Positions 33,948 through 47,424 of a stretch of 64,000 nt of DNA are shown in pieces (position 1 is the stretch's first letter; the number at the start of each line of letters is the position of its first letter). Location of the stretch: positions 155,440,431 through 155,504,430 of the forward strand of contig OY740767.1 of NCBI GenBank assembly GCA_963513935.1, read 5' to 3'. A program made the translations under genes and the position numbers. The notes below the pieces were generated by a model. The model worked only from the letters and a program-made list of their open reading frames with translations, searched no databases and was not told where the DNA came from. Source of the stretch: Aphrophora alni (Eukaryota; Arthropoda; Insecta; Hemiptera; Aphrophoridae).

Positions 33948-34230
33948 CTGGTTTAAGAACATGCTAAAAAAGAACTAAAGGTCTAATAACAAAGTATCTC
34001 ATATAAAGACATAAAATATGAAACATTCTGAAAAATGAAAAACTTGATTTTAAGAGAAATTACTGACAAAAAGAGGTCTTAAGATGTTCAAGAAAATAAA
34101 ATTGCTGCCTCCATAAGAATGAAAGAATCCTGGAAGAAAAGGAAAGAGCAGAGACACAAAGAAATAACTAAGCTTACACACAAAGCTTAGATCTAAAGTC
34201 TTAATTAACTTTTTGACAATTTAAAATTAT

Positions 34231-34316
34231 AGATTAAAATCAAACCCAATACCACAATTTAATAAAACAAACTTTTATTTCCTATTAAATTGTGGTATTG
34301 GGTTTGATTTTAATCT
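34231..34316. repeat. 34-bp perfect hairpin in GDAP2 intron 1
   Basis: AGATTAAAATCAAACCCAAT begins a 34-nt arm at 34231-34264 that is exactly complementary to 34283-34316, with an 18-nt loop. It has no internal gene and could be a foldback element or the end of one. Confidence 0.85.
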
Positions 34317-34682
34317 TTACGTTCGCCACAGTGTGCTCATAAAAGTATTAATTAAAAATTATGTTGAGTAAATTTTACTCAAGTACAAGATTAACTCCGT
34401 CCTGCCCCTAAAAGTTAAATATTAAAGGAAAGAAACAAGTTTTTGCTTATAGTAAATCAAAACACCACATTATTTTAAAAATAATAACTGCTTAAAATAA
34501 CTGTCCTTAGCAATTATCTATAATAATAATTCCTAATTGCCACTAGAATGCAGTACAAATAACATTATTTCCCTCTTCTAGACTTAGGAAACTAATATAT
34601 ATATATTTAACAAATCAAACAATTCATGCTACAATTTAATTACCTTTTATTAAAACTATCAAAACAAATGTTTAAAACTTAC

Positions 34683-34852
34683 CATAAAATGACTTTACTA
34701 TTGAGCTCAGAATTAAAAGGGAAGGGACTTTTAGCAGCAAAGTCTTGGTTAATATTGTAGAGAGCAGTGTGTTGTAAGGGAGCAACTTGGTTCCATCTCA
34801 AGAGTTGATCTAGTTCCACCAACTTGGAGTCGACTCCGAGGAGTTGATCCAT
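34683..34852 (-). CDS. GDAP2: GDAP2 homologue, coding exon 1 (N-terminus)
   Basis: This exon encodes about 56 residues beginning MDQLLG and ending SKVIL plus TG, the first two bases of a Trp codon completed by the G at 19353. The exon is followed by a GTAAGT donor at 34682-34677. The family has a similar start (Met-Asp, then an acidic leader) and a KVVLW-type motif just before the macro domain, so the match is positional as well as by residue. I chose the ATG at 34852 because it has G at -3 and +4 and aligns with the usual start. An in-frame ATG at 34864 has T at -3 and would add only four residues. Within the leader only SPFPF and KVILW look conserved. Confidence 0.85.
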
Positions 34853-34864
34853 CACCAGCACCAT

Positions 34865-36569
34865 TCACTGTACCACAAGAGTCTATCACTATTACACCAT
34901 CACCAATCAAATCACTTCACCATCACCATAGTCTAGGGTTACACTACACTAATGTGTTAGTCACTAAATTAATAGTCTGTGCATTACAACTACACAGCTG
35001 CTATAGGACATGATAGTGAACAAACTAAGCCTCTTTACATAAAAAAATAATAAATCAAATTAAATTTACAAGTTTCTTGTAGACAACAGACAGAATATTG
35101 TTAGTTCGACAATAAAATTGTTTCTTAAAGAGACAAAAATTAAATATCATGACCCTCCAAGGTTACCTTGGTTTTCATCAATGGTGGAACAAAATAATGA
35201 AAAGATATTTTTACTGTAGAACTCTGACAATTTAAACTACAGTAGCTTCAGACTAGGATTGTGTCTGGTGTAAGGGGTGTGTCCTCCCTTCTACTTGCTT
35301 CCCTAGCCTGACTTGACGGTACGATCAATTCCAAGAAAACTAGGTACACAAATTAATGCTTACTAAATTTAATTCCCAAAGTTACAACTTCGTGACAGAC
35401 TTTTGTAAACGTTTTATTCTTATTTACACCGATAAAAGAAATGATGTAGGATACGCGTTTACACAGAAGCATTTGAAGTCTATATTTTTTTATTGGGGTT
35501 GTACCGCTAAAAGTAAACACAACAAACAAATTGTGGGGGCCCCTTTTTTCCTCTCCACCCCAGAAACATTCCTACCTTGAGGATGCTGTAATTGGGACTG
35601 ACTGAAAATTTTTCAATTACCAAAGTCTGAATAATAATGGTTCAAACATAGTAACACAACAATGACATTTTATAGGAAGACCGAGCATCGCTGCTCAGAA
35701 AATGGGAGATGAGAGAATAAATGATGAAAGACGAGTCAGAGAAGAATCAACATTGAAACAAATATGAATATATGTATAGTAAGAGTATGTTTGAAACAAA
35801 ATATTATTATTTTCTGAATATAAAATGTAACACATAATAATGATAGATTATACTTACATTACTGTCCTAATATTAGTTACAATTGGAAAGTATTAAACGA
35901 ATTGTTATTCTGATTATCACATAAAAACATGCATAGATAATATTGCTTAAAAAATCACATTTTTATTCGAGTAGTAAATGTGTCTTTTAGATTTATTTTA
36001 TTATTATATTGTAAAAACCAATCTGATTATTTAACTCCATGAGTTTTACCAAAGACAAGAGTTAGCTAAATAGTAGTCGGAAAATAGTAGATTCACAATA
36101 TTTCAACAAAAACCTTAGGGCCTGTTTTCAAGATACAATTTACAAAAATACGAGCATTTAATAGTATTTGATTTATCAGAACATCTGAATACCCAAATGT
36201 ATTTCACATGATTGTGAATAACTATTTGAAACATTTTGTTGGCTTCAGAAGGGCAGATTTTGAAGTCTTAACCCCTGTGGTTATTTAACCTCTGAAAAAT
36301 ACTTAAATTAATAAACAAAATCAATCTTAGCAAATTTTTTATTTTTTTATTGGAAACATGAATATGAAACAATTCAGCCATCCATATAATTGGAAATTCA
36401 AGCAATGGCCTGTCATACAGGGATGTACTAGAAGCAGAAAACTAATTAACACTTCCTTGTATTTACATAATGAAGGGAATACTGTTTTGTTAGTTCAAAT
36501 CAAATGCTGAACAGCATAAAATAGCAACTCCCACAAGAAGCGACTGAAATTACTTATTTCTCCAGGGAA
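34865..36569. other. Upstream region of the GDAP2 homologue
   Basis: This should hold the promoter and any 5' non-coding exon of the minus-strand gene. I could not identify a TATA box, initiator or splice donor with confidence, and no other gene is recognised. Confidence 0.4.
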
Positions 36570-36724
36570 AAAAGGTGACTTAAGGTTTATAAAACACAGA
36601 TTAAACCTTCACAGAAATTTCTTACTAAAGCTGGAATAGCTCTATTCAACAGGCGCCCAGAGTCTATTACGAAAATAGAATATTATAAAACTTTCATAAA
36701 CCAATTGAAAGATTTGTTTGTGTG
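36570..36724 (+). pseudogene. LINE 3'-terminal coding fragment
   Basis: One frame reads KFLTKAGIALFNRRPESI, then KIEYYKTFINQLKDLFV and a stop. LFNxxPxxI...FKxxLxxFL is the usual end of Jockey/CR1-type LINE ORF2 proteins. Only about 50 codons remain. Confidence 0.5.
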
Positions 36725-37059
36725 AGGCAGCTATTACTATAAAATAAACGTGTAAGTCTGGGAGAACTGCTCCCATATGCTTAATTGTTTGAGGTAGTTT
36801 TATTATGATTGTGTTTTACTATTTTGTATTGTTTAATATGTTTACGGTTATATTTTAATGTATTTATTAAATCTATTTATTTATTGTTCTACTGTTATTG
36901 TTACACTTTACAGTTTTAACACTTTTTGTTTTAGTATATTACTAATTATCAATTATTTTTATAATATGTTACTGGATTTATTTACTGGTGTTGTAATTGG
37001 TTATTGTTTTTAAAAATTTATTTAATGGTACAGAGGATGTTTTTAACTGATATGTACAT

Positions 37060-37330
37060 GTGCTATCTCACTGGTGCTTATTAGACTTAAATCAAACGAA
37101 ATGAAATTAAATTTTGTTGGCATCTTGACAAACACGCTGAGAAAAATAGATGTAACCATGTCGTTCCGCACCTCTAACAACATTAAGAATATAATTAAGC
37201 CCAAAAAAACAACACCATTGGAACAAAAGTCAAGGATATATAGAATCAATTGTGATGAATGTGAATGTTTCTATATAGGGCAAACTGGGAGGCAATTTAA
37301 AAACGATAAGATAGTTTACAATATTTATAT
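37060..37330 (+). pseudogene. Penelope-like element fragment with GIY-YIG domain start
   Basis: The frame reads KLNFVGILTNTLRKIDV, MSFRTSNNIKNIIKP and RIYRINCDECECFYIGQTGR, then loses similarity. The last block matches the Penelope GIY-YIG signature with its CxxC pair (family A has YKITCKICNSCYVGQTGR). The catalytic Glu region is absent. Confidence 0.75.
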
Positions 37331-37391
37331 CAAAGTTGTTTTATACATATTGTTCTTTTATTGTGCAACTAAAGTAACTAAATTAAAATGA

Positions 37392-40300
37392 GGAAGAAAA
37401 TATAATATATTGTTTTTATTTTATTTCATAGCTCTATTTTAAGTATTAGTTTTATTTCAGCTACAATCATAGAAAAAAAAGGAAAATAAAGATATCTGAG
37501 AGAGGATTCAGTGCAAAAATAATGATAGTGGTAAGGGTTAAAGTTATACGTTTTATCAAAGTCAGAACCTAGCTAAGTACTTTCTCATAACTAAAACAGT
37601 GGCTGCACCCTATTTCCATAAAAACCTGTTTTCAATACAAAATTTACAATCATACAAGAATTAGATTATTGTAGTGTTTAGAAAGATGTTTACATGATAT
37701 TTAAAAAAACCAAATATTTGTATTACATCTACGTATTGATAGGAAATAATAAATCATAAGTAACTGTATTGTAATTAAGAATATTTATAATATCTTTGTT
37801 GAGTATGTAATAATGTTTTCAGTGTTAATTTGTAATAATTATAAAAATGAACATAAATTCGTTAGAGATATGACTACCTTATTTAAATAATGAGACAACA
37901 TGCGCTTGTAAACAGTATATTTATACACCAGTAGAGAGCTCATGCAAAGTGAGTATCCCTGAAGCTTCTTGAAATAAAATGAGACAAGTCGAGAGAGATG
38001 ACCAATAATTGGTATCATGATTGATGTTAAAATCGAAAAGCACATTATTCTCAAATATCTTGCAAAATTTAAGAATTTCCTGAGTATTTGAAACTCACGG
38101 TAAGTGGCATTGTGATTATGTAATGTCATATAAGTGAATGATTTGCCTAGTATTGAGAGAACGTTGAAGACGACCAAGTCATCCAGTCACAGTGACAATT
38201 ATACTAAAGTCACAAAATTAAATAAAGTGTCTGCATTGAATTCGGATGATAGCAGATATGGTGCACATGACCAATTAAAAATTCATAAAGTCTGTTTGAT
38301 CAGAAAGATAACCCATATACACATTTGAATGGATTGTAACTTGCTGTAAAAGATAGACATAGATTTTATCAGTAGAGTTCAGAAACAGAGACAATCAATA
38401 CATTGGAAAACTTCCACCTATGAACTTCTTTTCTAAATGTCATAATGAATGGTAAATGTTTGGCTGCAATTGCTGAACAAACACAGACGAATGGGTGAGT
38501 TAAGGGAAAACAGGAAATCACTTCGCTTGATCAAAAAGGGATAAAATAACTGTGGGTTTAAAATAGATTGTAATAACTTAATAATGTATTTAATATAAAA
38601 CACACAATTTAAAAATTACATATTATTAACGTTGTATGTTTCTTGCCTATGCTATACAAACAAAAGCACTTCCATAGAAATGTGTAAGGTGGACACAATA
38701 GGCCCTAAACCTATTAACCTTATCATTAAAGGTTACCAGACCACATATCGAAACATTTGATTCTTTGCCAATGTCAACATCAATATTAAAATGACATACC
38801 ATACAATCTAGATATAGTGATGAAAAATATTTATTTTTCGAAGTAAATAACCAAAAGGCATAAGCACCGGGTATTTATTGTTTGATTTACACGTCATAAA
38901 ATTAATTGAACCAATAATTTGTATTAGTAATTTGAAGTTAAATAATGTCAAACACCTCTATTTAATATTACAACATCAAATATGAAACACAACACTAATA
39001 ATAGGATAATCAACTTTACATTTTGTATGTCAAAAGATTTTACAAAAACAATGTATAAAATAATGGAAATGTTATTAATTGTCCTCTGTTTTATTTTGAA
39101 TTTACCAAATCCAATGCAATTTTAAAATTATAAAGTTGCGACTTTTTTTTTCATATATTCTAAAGATTACAAGCCCTGCGTAAAATTCGCTTTGAGCAAT
39201 GATGTAAACATAACATCAAAATAAACTGACAAATTTATAACAGCTGACCAGCTGAAAACATCAGTTAGATTAATTAATTGTAAATATACAATCTATTTTA
39301 GTTATTGAAAATTTGTTTATGGTTGCTACGCTTATGGAGGTATACTTCAAAATGAAATAAACTACCTAGAGTGGAAGACACCAACAGATAGTTTTATGGA
39401 ATCTATAGACGTATGGTGTAGATTTATCACTTCAGCCATTACGCCATTATGTATAGATTATAATCTTTAAAATGTGGTAAGCAGACTTTGTCTAATAAAT
39501 ATTACACCTAATTGTTACATATTTTAATTACAAAATTGTTACACAATTTTATTTTTAAAATATAAAGTTTCGTTACTTTTCTAAACAACAATTTTCAATT
39601 TTACGAATACCAATTAGGTAGTTTCAAATGATTATTATTTTCTTTTTGTTATAAAGCGAGGTTATCTTGAGTTATAAATACTTTAAAACAGTCAATGTTT
39701 GTGTGTAGGCTTGCATCACATTAAAGTGGCTATGATGGATGCATAGAAAAATATTACTTAAATACCCACAATTTTGGTATTTACCTGAGGCAAGGTTAAA
39801 ATATTGTAACCATTAGGTACCCTGACATCACTAACTAGAACTGCAATAAAACATCTTGTTGTGTGAACAGCTTGTAACAAATGACAACATTGATATATCT
39901 TTCTTGAAACAAAAGATAATTAATGTTAATGAGGGCTCTATATTAGTGTTATTATTACGACATTTTTATCAGTAACTGTTGACTTTCAACTTCTTTCCAT
40001 CATAATTCCATTTATCAAATATAACTTATCGAGGTATTTTGACCCATAACATGATTTAGGACCCTTTGAACAAAAATATAGTATCTACTATTAATATGGT
40101 TTAATCGGATATTTGTTGTATATAAAAACAAATACATTACGTTTTGAGAGTATAAATCAACTCATTTTATCAAGTGTAGGTCTAGACCATGAAAAGAGAG
40201 AAAAACACTAACATAGCCCATGTTGGAAACTAATACTAACAGTGGGACCCAGGGCTAGAGCTAAGCAGTCAAAACTAATACTAAATATAAAAATGTAATC

Positions 40301-43060
40301 ATAAAAATACATACGAAATAGGACTACATTATACAAAAAACAACTGAATGATGGTGGGTGTGGACAACTATTTGTCCCCTCGTTCAAAAGTTTAATGCGC
40401 TTTATCTAGTCACTAACGAGACTGACAAAAGTGGAGGAATTATTATTTTCAATTTTTAATTCATCTTTTATTAATGGGGGGGGGAGAATATAATGTTCAG
40501 GCATAATTTGTCTTTGAACACTTGGATATTAATAATTTTGTGACCAGTTGGAAAACAATAATTCATTAATTATATGAAAGTTATCAAGTTTCAAATGATA
40601 TCACAGGAAACAAAACTTTGTAACTTTTATATAAATAATAATTCATTGAATAGATGAAGAAATTTAAATTTGGTCACTCTTTTGAGTTCACAGTTTTATA
40701 TATAATATAATGTGGCGGCTCGTGAACTTGATTGGAGGAAGGGCTTTATAGCTGCAATAGAACTTTTTTACCTCTAAAACTCAGATATTTTCTTTTCAAT
40801 TAAAAATCAATGAAAACAACTGTTTCACTAACTTAATTTTATTTTCGTTACATTGCAAAAAAAAAATGAATAAATTTAAAAACAAAGAAAATACTTAGAC
40901 TAATTAATTAGACTTACGTTTATCAGCTACCATGTACTTACAAGAAAAAATAAATAAACAAATTTAATTGGGAAAAGTTCGGAAAATATAAGGAATAGTG
41001 AGGAACCTATAGCAAAGCCATCATTTTATGGGTAAAAAATATTGTCAACTGTAAATATTTCTGACTAAGAACTGTGAGGATCAAGATTATACATACAAAT
41101 ATTTTATTAGTTTTGATCTTTTTACAATATAATTTTTAATTGATGGCTAGAAAATACTTCACCCATCATATCCAGTAGTGATAGCTGGAATTATTATGTT
41201 CATGAGTTAATGATATAATGGCTTTAAAAAAAAACGCCCATCGGCAGGCATTGGAGATTATCAATTATTTTATAGCTTATGTGGATAATTTAGAATTATT
41301 TCATTAATTATTTTGTACAATATCAAAGGAGGCAGTCTACATCCATTTTGTTAGTTAACAATTAGGCTATTATTTAGAGAATGACTGTTATAAATAACAA
41401 ATTCCTTTTAGAAATATTGTTTAACTGTTTTTATAGATGGAGCTGATACAATTCAGATAATGACATTAGGTTTTGTGTACATTTTGATTGGGAGTCCTCT
41501 TAGCTAAGTCAATCAATTTTAAATATCATTATTGTTATCAGAATACAGGTGTTTACTGTAGTTCAAGAGTTTATTTGTGTGCTGATTATAGTTTGGTTTA
41601 TATAGGCCTATTGTTGTTTTTATAATACAATACCTCACTCACACATGTCATGTCAAATACTAAATAATGTGTCACCTATTTTATGTGTCATAATCTGTTT
41701 TCAGTCAATGCTTATTTGTTTAAACATATCTTTTTGTTGTTTAAAAACGCACTACTTTCAACTGAAATTAACCAAGTTTGCATTGCCTAGTGTGCAGTTG
41801 AAAAGAATAAAAAATTTTCTCTGATACACCAAGATATACTAAGGCAAAGATACACTTATAGTATGCGACACTTCTTTATAAAGATAAACATAACTACACC
41901 CCGTAGAAAGTGACTTATATGGTGGATGATATAGACTTGAAAACGCCAAATAACTGGCTTCTTAAACAGGAGTTACGCTTATTAATTAACACTGGAAGGA
42001 AGAGTAGATGAATTCAATTCTATAGGTAGCGAAATCGCCATCAATAGTAAAACAGAAGACAAGAATATGGAAGAGTGGCCAATCTTACAACATGGTGAAG
42101 GATATAATATGTTGAAGGAGTTAAAACAAAGATGTATAAAGTGTATCAAAATTAAGCCTTTAGTATTAAAATTGTTATAATTTAGAAATTCTTCCCATTT
42201 TAATACGTCCAAATCATTATCGTGGCTTCCACATTACCGCTGTCATTTATAACTACTTTAAAAAATACATTCCAACCCAATAATTAGTTTGTTGAAAACC
42301 ACTCTGCATTTTATAACAAAAATATGTTTACGAGACTTTTTTTAAATTTTGACTGGCACACATCTGAATTGACTGAATGAAAGTTTTCTTTTCTACATAT
42401 CAAGACCATCATAATGACCATACAACATACCATTTTAGATATATTTATGACCCTCCCCCACAACAGCTTCCATACTTTAAAGTGAGAGGTAAAAACATTA
42501 GCAAAGAGTAATATCGATACCAAAACTAAGATTTCAAAAGTTTGGATTCATATTCCAATTTATAACAAAAATATAAAAGATCTGACATTTTATGATCACA
42601 TGGTATAATACAGAGAAAGAAAATAAATGACAAAAATTTTAATTTCCAAAATGTTGTATAAATCTAATTAGCTACTAAGATATCAATTATTAATTTTATT
42701 ACTTAATACAAAGGAATAGCGCTAATTATTTTTAAAACAAGACATACAAGCGATAATTTTAATGTACCTGTAATATATTATTACGAGTTTTTCTAAGAAA
42801 TAATTATACAGGAAATTAATGTTTTTTTTTTTATGGTTACTTTTCATATCATAATTTTCGATAAACAATTACAATTAAACAAATTAAGAATAAATTACGA
42901 CAGATATTAATTGATAAATGTTCATTATAATATTGCTAGCACAGGTCACATATTTTAATATATAACTGTCTTGTCCTGAACCTGTTTATGTACATTTTCA
43001 TTCTGTCAACAGACTATATTATTTATTTATTACAACAATGTTATGTGTTTGTATAAAAGT
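37392..43060. other. Long AT-rich stretch without recognisable genes
   Basis: I read this 5.7-kb stretch on both strands and found no family I recognise. The open frames are short and look random. A poly-G run (GGGGGGGGGG) lies near 40475. Confidence 0.5.
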
Positions 43061-43559
43061 TAACAGCTAAATACGAGAGGTGTTAAAATACAGACAGGAA
43101 TTTTTATCCTCTGATCTTGTAAACTCAAGGTAATCATAACTCATTAGACAATCCACATGTATGTTTGAACTTGTTATTAGTTGTGCTAGTTTCTTTTTCC
43201 ATTGTTCCTGTTTGTTGTAATCAACTGTCAAAGCAGGAGTACACAGTAGTGTTGCACACCAAATTATCATTACAATTTTGGCAAATGAAGCTGTCATTCT
43301 GTCTCAGATTTATTCGAGACTTAACAATTAGTTTTGAGAAGAGTTTCTTTGTCAGTCCAGAGTGTATTATTGGTGCAGAAAGTCAGGTAAGAATTGAAAT
43401 TGAACCACATACAAGAACCTCAATCAGATAAGATAAGCTGACTAATGTTGATGCACTAGTTTATACATTTGGATAATCACCATCAGAGAAATCGCTAAAA
43501 TAATTAAAACCATTAACTCTTCGTCAAATGTCATACAAGAAGAAGTTAATCTCAGATAG

Positions 43560-43745
43560 ATTTTATATTGTTTTTTGTGTCGTGTTGTGTTATCGTGTGT
43601 GTTCAGTGTCGTTATGTGTTTTATTTAAGTGTTAAGCCTACACCTGACGAAGCCGGCTGTGAACGGCGAAACAGCGCTGTAGTGTTTCTACAAAAAATAA
43701 TCGCTCTGACTACTAATAAAGGTAACTAATATATATATATATATC
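43560..43745 (+). mobile_element. Penelope-like terminal fragment (family D) with hammerhead motif
   Basis: This segment shares the hammerhead-bearing sequence with 58020-58190 and 60401-60558. It ends in a CTAATAAAGGTAAC stretch followed by a TA microsatellite. No coding sequence is attached. Confidence 0.5.
43640..43685 (+). ncRNA. Hammerhead ribozyme candidate (type I, best copy)
   Basis: The core is complete: CTGACGA (43644-43650), stem II GCCG (43652-43655) with CGGC (43664-43667), GAAAC (43668-43672), and a loop-less stem III ACAGC/GCTGT ending in GTA, with cleavage expected after 43681. Stem I closes by ACAC (43640-43643) with GTGT (43682-43685). A very short stem III without a loop is known for hammerheads in Penelope-like elements, which are thought to work as dimers. 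Confidence 0.75.
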
Positions 43746-44570
43746 AGCAATTCGTAAAAAGCGAATAGACTTTATAGTTTTACATAAGATTATAATATCA
43801 AATTTATAAATATACTATGAGACTAAAATGGTTCAAATTATTATGGATAGGATTGATGAATATTTCAAAGTCTAGAGTTACTACAATTTCTTGCTTATAA
43901 AATCTGTAATAAATTGTATACTTGTAATACTGAACAGAATCTGCATTGTGATTAAATCTAAAGTGGAAGTACAGTAAGGCAAAGCATTTACTACGGTCAT
44001 CTGTTGACACAGACTAAGTGTAAACATTAGACAAACACAAGACAAATGAAAGAAACCACACTAATGACTTTGCCTCCTACACTTTAGACTTGGCAAAATT
44101 GGATGTGAATAAGTAATAAGTGAAATCAATGTGGGGTATGTCTTTATATATTACAACGATAACAAACAGGGCTATACAAACATTGTGCAATAAATGTATT
44201 GCCAAATTTAAACAAATCTTTTATGGAATGTTTTAAAAACATTGGAAAATAGTCTTCTTTAATGACCTACAAACTTGGGTAAGTACAATTTTTTAAATTT
44301 TAAAACTTGATGGTCCCAATGTACAGAAATGAGTGTAAAACTTCGTATGAATGTTGATTTAAAACATGTACAAATGAATGTTGATTGGTATGCTATTCGA
44401 ATAGTCTCAGATTTGCTGACAAATCATCAAATGTGTCTTATCATAGGTATTTCTAATCTCTATGAAGTATGTCATAATATCCTGAGTGATTGCTCTGAAG
44501 CATTACTCATAATTAGAATTCAAAGAACAGGGGCAAGAGAGACTTGGATTTTTACTTCCTCTCATAAACA

Positions 44571-45110
44571 TAAGGAGAGTTATGTAATGGGTCAAGAAAT
44601 CGACGTAGATTTTTTTGCAGGATATATCTGTTTATAGGTCCCCCTAAGTCCAAGAGTGGTTTTTCGAATTATGTCTGTCTGGTATGTGCAGGGTGCTACA
44701 GATCTGCCAAGTGGTTTTAATCAAATTTGGTATCTGAGTATATTTTGGCTATTTGTGAATGCCAACTATAAGGAAAAAATAGAAAAATTACGATTTTCTC
44801 AAAATTGACTCCCATAATTTTAATCAAATTTTGCTAAATTGTAGAAAAATAAGGACCCAAATAAAATGTATTTATTGCTATCTCTTCAAAAATTCCAGTT
44901 CATGAGTTATCTGTAAAAACCAAAAATATTGGCCAAGGACCTATATTACGGTATATGTAATTTTTCAAAATTGCCTATACCAACTTTGTTCAAATTTTAG
45001 TACCTAAACCCATGTCAAAAATCGCAAGTAAAAAAAATATTATGTTTCAGTAATAACTGTAAAATAAAATTTAAATTTTAAAAAAAAATGAACTCTCTAG
45101 GCTGTTCCTT
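44571..45110 (+). repeat. Dispersed repeat family R, copy 2
   Basis: It starts GAGAGTTATGTAATGGGTCA and continues with GGATATATCTGTTTATAG and TTTTAATCAAATTTGGTAT. The open frame at 44329-44637 runs into it and is probably not a gene. Confidence 0.6.
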
Positions 45111-46465
45111 AATGTTTAGATATCATTCCAAAACTAACATTTCAAATCATAAATTAATCATTGCATGAATAGGTCTCAGGGAAAAGTCGGCACCATTCCC
45201 TTCCTAATTTTAAGATTTATTTTGTGCTTATACTATTATCTAGTTACGTAAGAATAACTGATAGAGACATTTTAGGATCTTTGAACAGCCGTGAGCAAAT
45301 AATTGCTAATTTACATGTACTTATAAACTAATAACTAATTGTTATAAGGAATAATAAGATCATTAAATTTCATCTAGTAACAGGAGGATAATTTCAATAA
45401 TCTAATGAGTTTTAATTATTTTAATTAAATCAGCCATAGAGTGAATATATTGATTTGTGTTGGACATTACAGGAACTTAAATCATTGTTAATTGCTATTT
45501 TCTGTAAATTTAAGTTTGTGTTCAATCTACTGAATCTAGTTAATAATAAACTAACTCAAATTTGTCTATGTCTGTGTTTTATTTTTATTCAAATACATTT
45601 CATATTTTACTTGTATTTGTATTCAAATTGAATTTTCTCAATTTAATTTATGATTTTGTAAGATTCATTCTGCACCATTGTGTGGCTATTAATTAGTAAG
45701 ATAATTTTTTTGACATTTATTACCACCCCTTTCCCCCATTGTTTATAGTGTTTCAGGGTCTTAATTTTCCTTTTTTTTCCTTTTTTTTTTTTTACCGAAA
45801 GGTTTTTCATTTTGAACAACATGGAAAAATCAATGAGAATTATGTAAGAGGAAGATGAAAAAACTTGGCTCAGAACAAGTCAGTTGGAAGCATCTCATGG
45901 AATCCCCACAGAATGATGGGCACATATATGACTATGTGTGAATATGTGATAAAGTTTGTGCATTGTTTTTCCAATAAAGTGGTTGTATTAGTTCTAAAGT
46001 TGGGATAAAATTAGATTTTTACTGACTATTACCTAAAAATGACTAATGTAAAAACTTGATTGTGACATTAGAGCTCAATAATCCAGGTGTTAAAAATAAA
46101 TTTCCACAGAAAATTTTAAGTATTTTGTTTGCAAATTTGAAGATTAGATAAAATATGTTCTGAATTTATTTTAAACAATTAATTACAAATCTCAAGACTT
46201 AAAAACTTAAAATGGCTTCTTATCTATGTTAGAGTGGCAAGCCCAGGTCTGTCTGTATTATCGCATACCTTACTGACATAATCATACTGTAACCATAGAA
46301 TATACCTTAGATAACATAGTTTCTGTACGAAGGATAAAAGTAATTACACCAAATAAATGTGATTAGATAATCAACAATGTAGTTCATATCGGACTTGTTA
46401 TTTATTGTTAAATAATCTAAATGTTTAGTTTTTCATTCACATACTTATGTTAGGTAAAAAAAAAT

Positions 46466-47000
46466 ATATAGATTTTTTGCAGATATATCTGTTTTGAAGT
46501 TCCCTGAGTCCAACAAATGGTTTTTGGAATGACGTATGTCAGCCAGTCTGTCATATGTGCAAGTGCTTTAAAGTGAATTTATGGCAATATCTTGGGGACT
46601 TTTTACCCATTTTATTGACAACTCAAAATTTCATCACAATAGGTTCTACTGATTTCTTTCAAATTTTAGTGAAATATCAAAATTAATGACCTAAAAACCT
46701 TTGTGCAGGAATAATTGGCAAAAAACAAATACCCTGTCATTAAAAAGCTCAATTTTAATTGGTACAACTTACACTAAGGATGTGTTTATGGCACAAGCCT
46801 AGCAAGTTTAAGCCCTTATTAAATATATAAATAAAGAGAGCATCCATGGTTTATTTTGACTTTTAGATTGACATATTGGTACATTTTAATTTGGTTTTTG
46901 GGATGGCTGAGTGAGAAAGATTGTGCAATGTTTTTTGGAACATTTATCAACATTACACTTAACATTAGTGAACAACTTTGAAAGCCCATGGTTCTGTTGT
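46466..47000 (+). repeat. Dispersed repeat family R, copy 3
   Basis: It contains GCAGATATATCTGTTTTGAAG, a CCTGAGTCCAACAAATGG stretch, an AAGTTTAAGCCCTTATT segment, and near the end TTGGTTTTTGGGATGG, all shared with copies 4 and 5. Confidence 0.65.
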
Positions 47001-47424
47001 TATTAGGAAGTTGTGTAAGAGAATTTTAAAAATGTAAAAACACAAAAAAAGCTTCTATTGAACAAAAGAACAAAATAAAGTTGGTCGCCATTAGCAGTTT
47101 TCAAAATGTATATTATACTTTGATAGGATTCCTTATCTACAGGGGGGGGGGGCTTAAAGGTCATCAAAAATGTTGCAAAAATTCAGAAAGGTGTAAAAAT
47201 CGAAATATAAGATTTTATTTTCTATTCGTTATTTCAAAATAAATGTTTTTTTCAGCAAATGTCCGGAAAAAAGTCCTTAAAACTTTTAAGGATGAAAACG
47301 AATATGAAAGGAGTTATCTAAAATCTGGATAAATTCATATGTCTATAAGTTTGACTTAGAATACAATTTTTTATTTATCTATATAAATTATGTTCAAATA
47401 AACTAAATTATAATAATAAATAAA

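Larger units (their letters stand above)
7086..34852 (-). other. GDAP2: GDAP2 homologue gene, 5' part (five coding exons, 3' end off-window)
   Basis: This entry spans the visible gene on the minus strand. The five exons have consistent phases (170 + 143 + 133 + 110 + 252 nt in the shortest model) and consensus GT/AG borders. Their joined translation follows the order of the GDAP2 family: an N-terminal leader ending in KVILW, then a macro domain through IIHTVGP, HIALRTVRRFLE and MPLYFPR, ending in the PDRQIRI segment. GDAP2 proteins continue with a CRAL-TRIO/Sec14 lipid-binding domain; no such exon is seen between 7085 and position 1, so the 3' exons probably lie beyond the left edge. Introns are about 15.3 kb (holding the gypsy element), 5.4 kb, 316 bp and 5.7-5.9 kb. 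No promoter or non-coding first exon could be identified upstream of 34864. Confidence 0.9.

Noticed and set aside
44329..44637. 102-residue plus frame as a host gene
   Set aside because: It ends inside a copy of dispersed repeat family R and has no recognisable domain, start context or splice structure.
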